Origin: Lates calcarifer
Lineage: Eukaryota; Chordata; Actinopteri; Centropomidae
DNA: 64,000 nt
Reading direction: 5' to 3'
NCBI RefSeq assembly: GCF_001640805.2
Contig: NC_066844.1
Coordinates: forward strand, 5,103,143-5,167,142
Below the pieces are notes generated by a model. That model was not told the DNA's origin. It saw nothing but the letters and a program-made list of their open reading frames with translations, and made no database searches. The translations under genes and the position numbers were made by a program. Of the stretch, positions 25,408-38,060 are shown piece after piece; the stretch's first letter is position 1, and each line of letters begins with the position of its first letter.

Positions 25408-28400
25408 CCCTGAATGAAAAATGAAGAGGTCACATTTAGGAGATAAGGTTTCATGTGACAATGATGTCCTACTGTCTGTATATAAAACAAATTAATCTGT
25501 CTGTGTCTGTCTTTATTCAGCTTTATTCAGTCTCTTGTCCTTCAGATTGACACGTGCCACTGTGTGTGTGTGTTAACAGGAGCCATGTGGAAACTGGTTA
25601 ACAGGTTAATGAACAGAGAGTAGCTGGTGGTTAGAGATGCACAGACACTGATGCCAGCTTATATTAAAGAAATATTCTCACATTTACATTCACATAAGTG
25701 TACCAGCCTATCAGAATATATGGACATATACCTTAGTTACATTAATTACAGTACAGTGTAACAGCTAAACTAAGCAGTTGTTGGACTTGAACTGTCTTTA
25801 AGCAACATTTTTTAAGCCATGTCTGCAGGATGGTTTTCTGTCTGTTGGTCAGTTGTTGGACCACAACTGAAATCCCTCAACACACACAAAATGAGGAAGG
25901 TAGAGCCCAAAACCTCTGTATGTGTAGTGGAAAAGTGCTTGACTAAGTACCATCATGAGGCTGATATTTTTGCTCTTTAATGAAATGTCTTGACAGCTAT
26001 TAAATGACTTGCCATGAAATTTGGAACAAATTCATATCCATGTCAGTATAAATTGTAATAACTTGGGTGATCCCCTAAGTATCACCATCAGGTCAAACCT
26101 CCAATTCATCTGTTACAACTAGAGCTGCTGCTGCTACTCTGCCAACATACTTCTCACAGCACATCCTCTTTGTGTAAGATGATGAACATTATATCAGTAA
26201 TTTACATTAGCAATTATTAACCATGGTAGCATGTTAATGTTACCGGAATAAAAGACTTAATTATATAGTGCTGCTACATAAACTAAAACAGCAGCAAGTT
26301 TTGTATCAAATTTAAACATATTATTGACTCTTCATGGAGTCACTGGGCCAATATCATAACATGCAAACTTGTTGCCTTTTTGAATTGTGTAGATCTGACA
26401 ATGTATTTTTTCTGGTGGAAGGGTCATCACTGAGTTCAGTTTAAATTAAGGAAATACTGGATCTGAAATGATCTCCAACAGAAATCTGATCAGCTTTGAC
26501 TAATCTTTTCTTCCTGCCCAAGTCTTAAACAGATAAATTTGTGTCATTTGACTTTTACTGTCACATGTTAAATTTACTGATATATTCCAGTCTTAGTTTT
26601 CTCTGCTGCTCTCTGTTCTGGATGCTGCTGCTGCTTCTTGTGCATTTAATGCTCAGCTGGATGCTCAACATTACCACGTTCCTTCGCCTCAGTCAAAATG
26701 TGAAAAATGTGACCCTCGCCCATTAAAATGTCATTCACATATTTGGAATTCTTGGACCTATGTGACCTGTAAGTAGTAGGTCCTCTCCTTCTCATTCTTT
26801 ATTCCTGCTGCTTCACCTCTAAGAGGCAACAGGTATTTCACGAAACACAGTAAAACTATCAGTAGTAGTGAATATCCTGGCTCTGCTCCGACACAAGTCA
26901 AACTAACAATCTGTCTAATGGTGAGATTAGATATATAATGACCAGTCCAATGTGTGTGGTCATGTTTCATGGAAGACAAGTGATTTGTCACATCTGCCTC
27001 AGCAACTTCCCCTGACACTCCCTACACATCTCACCCTATGTCTCCCTAACTTGTTGTCACCTCCCCAGTGTCTCTCTCCCTGTGTCGTTGATTCTCTGAA
27101 TGGAGGTAGGTGTGTCGGAGTCAGAGCAGAGCCATGTGTGAAAGTAAATATGCTGCAAAATGAGAGCGTGGAGACTTGATGTGAGAACTCACATCTGAAC
27201 TTGTTTAAATTTTCACTCAGAAAATATTCACGTGTATAGATTGATATACTTTGAATTAAAATACTAGACTTCACCGTGACAGTTTTTATGTGAAGACCAT
27301 TTTTCAGTACAACCACAAATTGGTGATTACAATCACCAGCAATCTTAACATTTTCTTATTTTATTCAAATATTTTTGATTATTCCATGCTTCTGTGAAGC
27401 ACTCTGATTTTTTTGTGTCTGAATGGTGCTATAGAGATAAACCCGCCTTGCCTGTATGAATTACTGAATATAGCATAAGTCAAGGCGCCGGAGGAGTCGG
27501 GGAGGGGTCAGGGGAGGTCACGGTGCCCTCTGTACGTTACTGTTCATATTTCCTATTTGAAAGTCACAGAGCTCAGATGAAAATATAAAAATATATACAT
27601 ATAAAGACAGTTAAAAGTATCTCAAAAAGACACCAAACGATAACATTACAACTATGAGGCTGCATTGTAGGTTTATCGACTATTTCAGTTTATAGGTACT
27701 ATATATAGGGGGTAAGAGGCAGTATTATATAAGATTTTTGTAACATTTTCAAGAACTTCTGAGGGTTTCTGAGGCTTTTTTGGGGGCAATTAATTGAATG
27801 CTTTTTAAGATATTTCCAGATCCGCAGATTGTGTGGAACTCTGTTGTTATGGTTTCAGTATTAGTAAAGCTGTGTCTTTTATTTGTCTTGATGACACTAT
27901 GATGAGGTTTTCTGTCTGTGTAAGTAGGACAAACAGTGAAATTCTCCACAGACTGACGTGTGTCTCTAAAAACAAAGTGAGTGTGTAAAATCCTGAACAC
28001 GTCAGAGAATATTTCAGATTCTCTGTGAGCTGACTCAGACTGTCTGCAAACTGATGGAAGAAGGAAGGTTTTATTTTGTTTCTGACTGACAGAGTTTGTG
28101 TCTCTGTCGAGCGTCGGGATACGAACAGTTTGTACTTTTTTTTCTGTCAGTAAGTGACGTCTAAATGACACAGCAGGAACAGAGAGATAATATCTGGCAG
28201 TCATATAAAACAACTGAAATACATCTTCAAAAATGAAGCTCACAAGATATTACTGTTACTATAATTCTAAATAATAACATGCTACAGTCTTTATTTAATA
28301 ATGAGGTAAAATTAAGTGAAATTAGATCACATGATTACACATAGCTAAAAATCTTCAGCAGGAGTAATGACGCACTGTGTGTTTTGTAATTTAATGTCCA

Positions 28401-28639
28401 CATGTCTCCGTGTGTGTGTTTTCATTCCTCACGCATGTTTTGTTAATGAGCAGTGGTTTGTGACTGATTTAATGTGACGAGTCTGAGAGTGAGAGAATAA
28501 GTACAATTATTTCTGCAGGAAAACAAAGAATCATCAAATGACACAACTGATGATCATGTATACACATGTGTGCATGGGGAGGGGGAGAATATGATGGTGA
28601 GTCACAAATTTACCATATCTTAAATATTTTCTCTGCTGA

Positions 28640-28641
<2 letters not shown>

Positions 28642-28673
<32 letters not shown>
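28642..28673. repeat. TG microsatellite
   Basis: About 32 bp of pure TG. Confidence 0.9.
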
Positions 28674-28677
<4 letters not shown>

Positions 28678-29073
28678 GTAGACTGCCAACACTCAGAAAG
28701 ACAGTGCTGTGAACCATGTGACAGAGACTGGGAGAGGTGGACACAGACAGTCCAATATGTTCTCCAACCTAAGTGACTATATAGATCATATCATATAGAT
28801 CAGTAACTATGGGCCGTAATAAGGTGCTCGCACAGACGACCTATGGGCTCGTCAGGCACAACAGACACAGAAGTGTCCAGTGTTAGGAGACAGTACAGAA
28901 CATTGTGTGCCCTTTACGCATGCTATTCCAAGTGCATAAGTGCATTTCACACTTCACAGTATGGAAACATGCAGCACACTGGAAGCACCAGGGTGATGAC
29001 GCAAAACGGTCAAAAAGTTGAGTGAGGAATGATGGACACTTCCCACCCTAAATCACTGCCATCTTGGCTACAC

Positions 29074-29109
29074 AGCAGAAGGAGCTGTGTAGCCACAGCT
29101 CCTTCTGCT
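29074..29109. repeat. Perfect 16-bp inverted repeat with 4-base loop
   Basis: AGCAGAAGGAGCTGTG, then TAGC, then CACAGCTCCTTCTGCT. All 16 pairs match. The shorter flanking phrase GGCTACAC can also pair with GTGTAGCC, so alternative foldings exist. Confidence 0.9.
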
Positions 29110-29567
29110 TCTTGTAACAAAATGAAAGTTATGGACTAGAAATTCATATTTTTAAAGTACAGAAAAAAATGAATGGTGCTCTCCATCCATTCACACACCC
29201 TTTATAAAAATAAATCACCTCACATTTCTCAGACGCCTGCAGCTTCTTACAGAATTCACTGAGATGACTTGTGACCATCAGCTCACGGTCACAAGTTTTA
29301 ATGCCAGCTGGCCTCTAACTGCACTACAGTGAAAACCACAAGGTTTCAGCACAGTTTTAGTTTCAACAAGACCAAAGTTGCCAAATAAATGTTTTTCTCC
29401 CCGCACTATGTGCATTTCCCACTGCAACAATAAAACAATATCTCAATACACATGTGTATGTAGGGTATAATTTCTGAGGTAAATAATGTTATTTTGAGAA
29501 AATGGCAGCTAGTTTCTGATCACTTAGGAACAAGCACTAGACAAAAACAACAGCAGGAAATGGGAGA

Positions 29568-29712
29568 AACAGTGAGGACATTTTTGTAAAGTGACAATAT
29601 TTTTGTAAAGTGAGAACATTTTTAGGAAACTGAAGACATTTTATGAAGTGAAAACTTTTTTTTTGAGGACATTCTTTGTAAATGAAGACTTTTTTTGAAA
29701 GTGAGGATATTT
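29568..29712. repeat. Degenerate short tandem array
   Basis: The unit GTGAGGACATTTTTGTAAA recurs about six times with variants (AGTGACAATATTTTTGTAAA, AGTGAGAACATTTTTAGG and others). It has a T-rich core and a period of about 20-30 bases. Confidence 0.55.
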
Positions 29713-30281
29713 TGTTGTTCAGAAAATCCTCCAGATTTATCATACTGAATTTGGTGGCACTGTAACATGTTTTGAATATTATTTAATTGCTTTTTCACAT
29801 TTATATCTAATATTTTTAAAAAAGAATTTTTTTTTTAGGAATTATGTCCGTACTTAAATTTTTAAATATTCTTGGACATGCAAACAACATCAATTTTGTC
29901 CAGCAATTCTATTATGAGGATGCTTTCGTTGTGAGGAAACTTCTCATTGACCAATTTGACTTTAGCTACAAATCAAATGTAGCTTAAGTCAAAAATAACT
30001 TCTACCAAACCTGGATATTACCATGAATATTGACAGTTTCAAACTCCTGTTGTTAAATTCTTCAAATTCTTTAACATATGTGGTTGTTATTTAACACAAT
30101 AAGAAACAAAGACAGATAGAGAAACAGAGATAATTCAAACAGGACAGACCTGATTAGCTGCTGGTGTTTGTCTCCCTCTGGTGGCTGGAAAATGCACTGT
30201 CTCACATATCATTCAGTCCCGCTGAATCACACTAGTGACAAAAACAAACACAGTTATCAATAATCACAAGACTGCTTCCTG

Positions 30282-30305
30282 CATCATCATTATTATTATT
30301 ATTAT

Positions 30306-30336
<31 letters not shown>

Positions 30337-30341
30337 AGCAG
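30282..30341. repeat. Compound trinucleotide repeat ATT-CAT-CAG
   Basis: Consecutive runs of ATT, then CAT, then CAG units directly abut, ending in about six CAG. Confidence 0.85.
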
Positions 30342-30526
30342 ATCAGTTTATGTGGAAATAAATCAAGTAATTCCTGATATCAGTGCAGTCTGAGAGACAG
30401 GTTTTGAGTTCTTTGCTGTTTGAGCGTTTGAATCAGGGATTCTTCATTGATTCGTTCACAAAATGTGTGTGTGTGTGTATTATTGGCGATTGTGTGTGTG
30501 TTGCATCGTGCCAACAGATCCAATAG

Positions 30527-30547
30527 CATGCGTGTGCGTGCGCGCGT

Positions 30548-30587
<40 letters not shown>

Positions 30588-30638
30588 CCCAGCAGGTATG
30601 AGATAACTGGACTGGTTACATTACATTCATTACAGAAA

Positions 30639-30680
<42 letters not shown>
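30527..30680. repeat. Alternating purine-pyrimidine tract and two CA arrays
   Basis: GCATGCGTGTGCGTGCGCGC leads into a CA run (to about 30586). After about 50 bases a second CA array follows (30642-30680). Confidence 0.85.
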
Positions 30681-30684
<4 letters not shown>

Positions 30685-32154
30685 TTAATTAATGGTTATT
30701 CATCAATAATTCAAAGCACAAACTTCCTCTGACTCTGAACCAACAGATGCAGTAGAAATGTTTTCACACTGCTGAATCTCCTCAGTTTCTTCAGGTTAAT
30801 AATCCATTCCTACAAGCAACTTAGATTTAAAACTGACCATATATTTACTGTAACTGCTGATCAAAGTGCTGCTTTCTCATGACCTTCATTTGTTATCTTG
30901 AGAACTGTGTATGTATGTTTATGTTTCTGTGCAGAGAAACATCCACTGCTTTTGAAGTAATGAGATAACTACGATGCATTGCTGAATATCACAACTCCTA
31001 AACAACTGACATTCACTACGACCTGCAGCTGACAGCAACAACAGATCATCTAGAGTTTTTTTAAATGTGATGGAGGATTTGTAGTGTTTGTTGTTTACTA
31101 GACAGTCACTGGCTTCAATATAAAGTTAACCTGCCTGTGGATAACAACTGGAATTAGCTGGGAGCTAAAAACAATAAAGTGACTTTAACCATCATCTTCA
31201 AGAAAAATCTTACTCTGTGTAGAGTTCCACACAGAACCTGTAAAGAAAGAAATTAAAAGCAATTTCATAGAACCCATCTTTTTAAACTGGGTCACTCACT
31301 TTAAGTACATTTTACGTTGCTGAGCTATGGTCTGTTGCATCATTGCATATCTTATTGTATGTTTTATTACAATGCAATGACCTTGAATAATATGAAAAGC
31401 ACCATTACATAAATAAAATGATGTATTACTATTTACAATCATGTACTTGTGTATATATTCATATATTTGTGTATTTGGTTCATTACTATTACAAATTCAA
31501 AACATTTATTTAATTAATAATTAATTAATCAGTTAACTGTTCAGTTATATTGTCTCTTGTCTGTAAATTTTATTTTGTAACTCGTAGGTTGAGCATTAAG
31601 ATTTAGTTTCACCATCTTCAGGAAAAAAAACCTCTTGTGGGAAAATGCTGAATCCTATAGAGCCTCTGTCCTTTATTTGCTTTTATTGGCCTAGAAGCAG
31701 TCACATAAGTATATTTATCTAACAGATATGGGAGCCAGCATATAAGATATCCACTCTTAATTTGTCAGACTTCTCAAAACCAACGTAAATCCCCAGAAAA
31801 ACTGAAATGACCTCAGTGTCCTCAGTGGTAGCTATGACCCTGTGTGTGAATATATTTAGTTTGGTGTGTTATCAGTTTTATCCTGAACTTTCTGGATTTA
31901 TACCAGAAAAAGGAACATGAGAAAAAAAGAGAATGGTGAAGATTAAAAGATAAAAATGTTGATTTCCTTTGAGTTATTAAAAACTTGCATGCATGTGGAT
32001 GTGAACCTGCTGCTGCTGTTAATGCAACTGTTATAGATGTGACATCATGGCAGTATGAGGTCAACACACACACATATACACACACACACGGGAACAAGTC
32101 AACACCCTGTAACTCTTCTGCAATCAGAGGCTGACTTCATTCATCCTTCAACCA

Positions 32155-32155
<1 letters not shown>

Positions 32156-32210
<55 letters not shown>
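32156..32210. repeat. TC run followed by TG run
   Basis: About 27 bp of TC then about 28 bp of TG with no spacer. Confidence 0.9.
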
Positions 32211-32418
32211 CACGTTTGCATGTGTGTTGGTCAGCATTGCGTGTTGATTGCACCTCGTTACGGCAGAAAGCAGCCGGATGGTGATGGAGGGAGTGTGTGT
32301 GTGTTTGTTTGTTTTGTTTGTTTCAGTCAGAGATGGGCGAGTGTGTGTCTGTGTGTGAGTGTGTAGGGTATTGCCTCAAGTTGCATTTGATGGTTGCACA
32401 GGAGAGCAATGAAACCAT

Positions 32419-32420
<2 letters not shown>

Positions 32421-32466
<46 letters not shown>
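32421..32466. repeat. CA microsatellite
   Basis: About 46 bp of pure CA. Confidence 0.9.
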
Positions 32467-32468
<2 letters not shown>

Positions 32469-32739
32469 TAAAATAATAATTAATATTTTATGTTTTTTCT
32501 ATATTTACATTGTATTGGCTTTTACTGCTATAGTTTGTCTTGATGCAGAAAACTGAAAACATTTTGACATTTTTTAATTTGCATAAATGTTTTATATTAA
32601 AATCTAAATATTCAGAAGTCAGAGTTTCTTCAGTTCAGCTGCATGCAGCTCTAACACAAGAGGTGAAATAGGTACTTTTACTTGATTATTTCCAATTTAT
32701 GGTACTTTATACTTCTACTTTCTTTTTAGTTTTTCACGT

Positions 32740-32850
32740 TAGTATTGTTTTGTGTACACTTGCGAAGCTGCACACTCTGATACAGTAGGTGGCGGTATGC
32801 ACCTAGTTGGTTTGTGATCTGCCAATAAACACAAAGAAGAAGAAGAGGCC
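32740..32850 (+). repeat. Recurrent teleost repeat ending in AGAAGAAG
   Basis: CAGTAGGTGGCGGTATGCAC, then GTTTGTGATCTGCCAATAAA and AAGAAGAAGAAG. This phrase order is familiar from many fish loci. Class unassigned. Confidence 0.45.
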
Positions 32851-32923
32851 TTCACTACACTTGCACTGCACTACACACTCTGAATAGCAGTCCACTTCCA
32901 TGTTTTGGTACAGTGTTCAATAC

Positions 32924-32990
32924 TTAATTTCCCTGAGGGAGTCATCCCAAGCGATCAATAAAGTCTGTCTAAGTCTAAGTCTATATTCCA
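32924..32990 (+). mobile_element. 3' end of a truncated LINE-like element
   Basis: AATTTCCCTGAGGGAGTCAT, then GATCAATAAAGTCTGTCTAA and a short AAGTCT tandem. This resembles the 3' terminus of fish CR1/L2/Rex-type retroposons, which end in a short microsatellite. Only the tail is present. Confidence 0.5.
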
Positions 32991-34321
32991 ATCGAAATTA
33001 TGACTGGGAAACATATATTCTCAAAGCTCAGACATATCTGACTTGGCCTTTACTAATACAGAATTACCTGGAAATAACACAACTATGGATGCCACACAAT
33101 CAGGCAAAGCATCATTCAATGTAATTTAATGGATATGGGGATTATATTATAAATCAAGAGTAATTTAATCCTAATACAGTCACCTCTGTATTCATGCATC
33201 CACCTTGACGAGGTGAAGGCAGCATAAGTCTGCAGAATTTTAACCAATCACAAGAATAAAAATCCAGTCTCACTCTCTGCAGTTATGATTAGCATTTCAT
33301 CTTGGTAAATGAGGGAGTGATTTAAGGGTCTCATGGGGAGAAGAGTCTGACTCTTAAATAGCTGCTGATGCAACGTACCTGGAGACACAGTGGCGACGAC
33401 CCTCAGTGGGTGGACTGTTTGATTCATAAATCCTCAGCTAAATGAGGGGAAACAGCAGGCTGACCCATAAAACCGGCTGGAGAAACTGTACCATTAACAC
33501 CAGCCTTGAAGTAGGATGACAGGTGAGTCCATCCCAACAGCTACAGGTGAGTCACGCCTGTAAATTCAAGACAGGGGTGTCAGTCATGAAAAGAAAACAG
33601 AGACAGCCTCAAGTTCTCAGCAGGCAGAGCTCTCAGGTGGGTGTTCTCACATCAGTGGTGGAAAACAACTACATACTCTGAGCTACATTTTTGATGTATT
33701 TGTACTTTACGTGAGTTTAAATCTTGCTCCTTCCACAATTAGTGTGCAGTTTGACCCCTGAATACTGAGACACTTCATACCCGAGATAAATCTGTGAAGT
33801 TTTTGTTCTCTCAAAGACGAAAACACGGTCAAATCCCAGAGTAATCAAGGAGTTAATGGATTCAGAGATGGTAATGATGAATTAAACAACAGACTACAAC
33901 TGACAGGTGGTCAGAACAACTTCAAATATGAGCAATACAAAAACTAGCTGGTGGTCACAGTGAAGCATTTAGCTGCTTAAGAGATACTTCCCTCAGGAGT
34001 TGGTAGAGACCAAGAACAGAGATAAAAGGGAGTTAATATGGGACTTGAATTCAACAGGTGGACACAAACATGACTCCAGGTTTAAAATATTGCAGTAATG
34101 TTTTATAGTTGTGATGTTGAGCTTGATTGTTTCTCTGTGCTGAGATGGAAACAAGACTGGAAGATAAAGATCATCACCACTTGTTCTTAAAGACTCACTG
34201 CTGTTTCATTACAGTGACAAAAAGTAATATTATTTTGAGTCTATAACAAGGACACAGATGTAGTAAAGAGGTCAAAGGTCAGACCCTCCTTAACACCACA
34301 TACAGATAAAGATACAGATAC

Positions 34322-34330
<9 letters not shown>

Positions 34331-34372
<42 letters not shown>
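34331..34372. repeat. CA microsatellite
   Basis: About 42 bp of CA, preceded by a short TA run. Confidence 0.9.
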
Positions 34373-34373
<1 letters not shown>

Positions 34374-34563
34374 CATGTCACAGTGGATGGAGTCGTCATG
34401 CCAACAGCAGACATTACTGCTGGTTTCATCACAGAGACAATCCCAGGCTGGCCTCAGTGTGTGTGTGTGTGTGTGTGTGTTTATAGAGATCTACCCCCTA
34501 CACACACACACTCAGAGGTCACCAGGGATGATGCAAAACTGAGATAAGAAGACACTTAAATAC

Positions 34564-34566
<3 letters not shown>

Positions 34567-34620
<54 letters not shown>
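34567..34620. repeat. GT microsatellite
   Basis: About 54 bp of pure GT, among the longest dinucleotide arrays in the window. Confidence 0.9.
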
Positions 34621-34625
<5 letters not shown>

Positions 34626-36489
34626 GAATTAAAGAGGAGACTGAACTAAAGAGGCTGAGACAAGATCAGTGTCAGAAAAAAGGGCAGAACTAAATTGATT
34701 ATAATAACTAATTATAATAAAAAATAATTATATAAATGGCAGCTAATTGTCAGCTATATTTACAATCAATTAATTGTTCCAAGTTATTTTTCAAAATTAA
34801 TTAATTAATTAATTCTCTGGTTCCAGCTTCTGAAATGCAAATATTTTCTGGTTTCCTTCGTTCTCTATGAATATGAATTGAATATTGAATTACTGGATTT
34901 TAGACATCACCTTGGGAATTTGTGGTGGTCATTTTCCATATTTTTTTAGATGAACAACTGAAGAAAATAATCATCACATATGTACACTTGATTAGGACCC
35001 GATTTGTGCCATTTATTCAACATGCAGGGTAGTCTGATAGACTTCCAGTGTTCTCTGCTGTGTTTAAAGCAAAACTATTAAACCAAAACCACAGTCTTTC
35101 CCCAAACTTAGGCATACACCTTTGTCCCCTGAACCTAACGACAGACAGGACCCTTAATGTGAACCCTGGTCTTTGGTTTGACAGCCGTGGTGACTCCTGT
35201 GCTGTTACTACATGTAAATTGAAAAATTACACCAAAGGAGTCCCCAGTACGCTAAAAAGTGATGCCATGGGATCATGATCACGCGTCCATATGTGATGTA
35301 TATTAGTTGCTGGCTCCTCTGTGAGGCTGTACTTGGCACACAGAGTTGATGATATGTTAAGCATGTTCGCTGTCTTAGTGTAGTGTGATACACATACTTA
35401 CACATACACCTACTTCAGTAGAGACATAATGTGAAGTTAGAGTACGCAGACACGTTCCAAATATACGCACAAGAAAACAAGACGGTGACTTCACAAAAGC
35501 TTTTTTGTTTGTTGTATTTGAAGTAGAATACAAATTTAATACAAAACATATATACAGTACATGAAGATGAAACAAGTTTCTCGTTTGCTTTTCTAGCACA
35601 CACTAGAGGTCTATGCAGTCACAGATTTTCTTACGCAGCAGTCAGATGTCCACACATGGATGTGGGCAGGTGACAAAAGTTAAGTCATGCTGACTTTAGC
35701 AGGTGAAGCTGCTTGGCTGCTCAGACATCTTATTACTTGAAGGTCTTTTTCCTCACCTAGCATTTTTCCGACCGGGCCATTCAGGATTAGCAGTTTGTGC
35801 ATCATTATTATTTTTGTATTTTTTTACATTTACTGTAAAAACAGCAGATAATTGTGAATTACAGTCTAATTCACAGTAATTCTGTGTTTTGAACAGTTTT
35901 TAAAATAGGAATCTTGTACAAAATAGGTTTTTTTGGGGTGGGGTGGTAGAGGTGGAGGGGGTTGAATCTAAGTGAATAGCTTCATGAAATTTGAAAGACA
36001 TTAACATTTGAAGAAAGAGAAAAAAGTTATTGGGTAAAAAACGCTGTTGGCTGATTTAATCTGCACTTAGCAAAGACCACCGGGCGAACTGGCTCAGACG
36101 AGGAATACACTCAGAGATATTTTATCGTCTAACCACCCTGGGGCTTTAGCTGATTCTTAAGGCTCCCACAAAATTCTCAGCGTGAGGCCCCCAAGGCTCG
36201 GAAGATCAGGATGCCCTGAGGCAAAACAGATAGAGAGAGGGAGAGAGAGCGTGAGAGAGAAAGAGAGAGAGACCACCGGGACTAAGCTAAGAGATGAGGC
36301 AGCATGTCCATACACAGGAAGTGGATTTAAAGCTGTCACACACACTCACACAGAGTCACAGACTGCAGCTCGGCTCAGGTAGAGATCAAAACCTCAGCGT
36401 CACAGCAGCACAGCTGTTAGACAGGTGATAATCCTGAGAATGAGGGCAGTGTGTGTTAGAGGAGAGAGAGCAAATGTGTGCACGTTATT

Positions 36490-36659
36490 TATGTATGTAT
36501 GTGTGTATGTGTGTGTGTGTGTGTGTGTGCGCGTGTGTGTGCGTGCGTGTTCTTGTGGCAGGCCGTAGTTGAGTCAGACACTTGGCCTCTGATTTCATCA
36601 CGTCGGTTATGAAAGAGACAGTAAAGTTTAACACGCACGCACACATCCGCATCCGTATC

Positions 36660-36690
<31 letters not shown>
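36490..36690. repeat. Oppositely oriented TG and CA arrays
   Basis: A TG-rich block (about 36490-36550, with GCGTGCGTG variants) and a CA-rich block (about 36630-36688, with CACGCACGC variants) flank about 80 bases. Their variants mirror each other, so the two arms could pair. Confidence 0.7.
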
Positions 36691-37924
36691 CACACAAACA
36701 TACTATTCCTGCTCCTCTGTTTCTTCAATATTTCATCATGTGGCGTAAAAGCACGCTAACCATGTGGAGATAACCTGCTGTGAGTGTGTGTGTGTGTGTG
36801 TGTAATCAGGTCAGTCAGTCTTTACCTGTTGCTTGGAATCTGTCCAATCAGAGCAGAGCTGGCTACACACACAGGAAATCTACATAATGAAGATTTCCTG
36901 CAGAGCAGCAGGTGTCTTGTCTGTTTCCTGCAGAGATTAATCAGATGTCCTGTTGTTGTGCTGTGTGTAATAATTCCTCCTCTTCATGTGGGCTGAGATA
37001 TTATTCTTCTGAACATGACTACACTGTAAAAGATAAAAAAAAAACCCAAGGCCCTCAGTTTGTGTTAAAACAAGTGAAACAAACCAACCAGATTCTGTCT
37101 CTCTGATGCTTCTCACTTGCTTCATTTCATGTCTCCTCGCTCCTCAGCTGACCTGGTTCTTTCTTCATTCATCAAAAAGATGCTTCTTTTCATCATCTGT
37201 CATCTCCACTTGGAACCTGTGTGATGGAAAATATAATAGTCAGGGACAGAGGGAACACTTAACTATCCATCTGTGGTGTTTCCATTAAGTCACATAAGAC
37301 CGCGGCATGCACTGTATTTACAGAGCTGGTCTTTGACAGACAGACAGGGACGTTCAGATGAACAGATGAAACGCAGCAGGTCAACAACTGATGAGCCTGC
37401 GACCATAGACTGAATGGAGATTAAGGTCAGAGGTCAGAGCAAAGCAGGTGGCTGCAGCTCTGCAGGTCAACAGTCCATCTGAATGAGTTAAGATGCACAT
37501 ACAGCTAATTTAAGAGCTTCCTCCTGCAACTAACACTTACTTTCATCATTAGTTAAATATTTCCTCGATTAATCGTTTGGTCTATAGGATGACATTGTTA
37601 ACGCTACATTTAACTGTTGAACTACTTCATATTGTATAATTTTTATAATATCTTTTGAATAGTTTGTTTGCATTAAAATGTTTTTCTTTCATTACAGGTA
37701 ACTATGCAGTAATGTGTTCATTCTTTTCTATTAAAAGTCTTGATTTTTCTTCTTACATCATGAGCCTTGTTGTGTTCAACCTGCTTCCATCACACTGATA
37801 AAACTAAACTGAATTTGTGAAATTTAAGCTGCATCCTTTGGAAATCTGTGTAATAAATAAAACAAATGTACCAAAAATCATAGTTAGTGATTTTGGATTT
37901 TGACTCCTGCTCAGTGTATCTGTG

Positions 37925-38060
37925 TCCATCCATCCATCCATCCATTATCTATACCACTTTTCCTTTAAGGGTCATGGGGCGCTGGAGCAAATCCCAGCTG
38001 ACATTGGGCAAGAGACGGGGTACACCCTGGACAGATCATCAGTCTATTGCAGGGCTGTCT
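37925..38060 (+). repeat. Recurrent vertebrate/teleost repeat beginning with CATC units
   Basis: CATCCATCCATCCATTATCT, then AGGGTCATGGGGCGCTGGAG, CAGCTGACATTGGGCAAGAG and ACGGGGTACACCCTGGACAG. I recognise this from memory as a very common fish repeat. Class unassigned. Confidence 0.6.

Noticed and set aside
30380..30692. Open frames through CA/TG repeats on both strands
   Set aside because: They translate dinucleotide arrays (alternating VC or HT) and carry no coding signal.
36300..36390. Possible first exon with a TTTAAAG TATA-like word and a GTAGAG donor
   Set aside because: The donor is weak, no partner exon was found, and the surroundings are purine-rich simple sequence.
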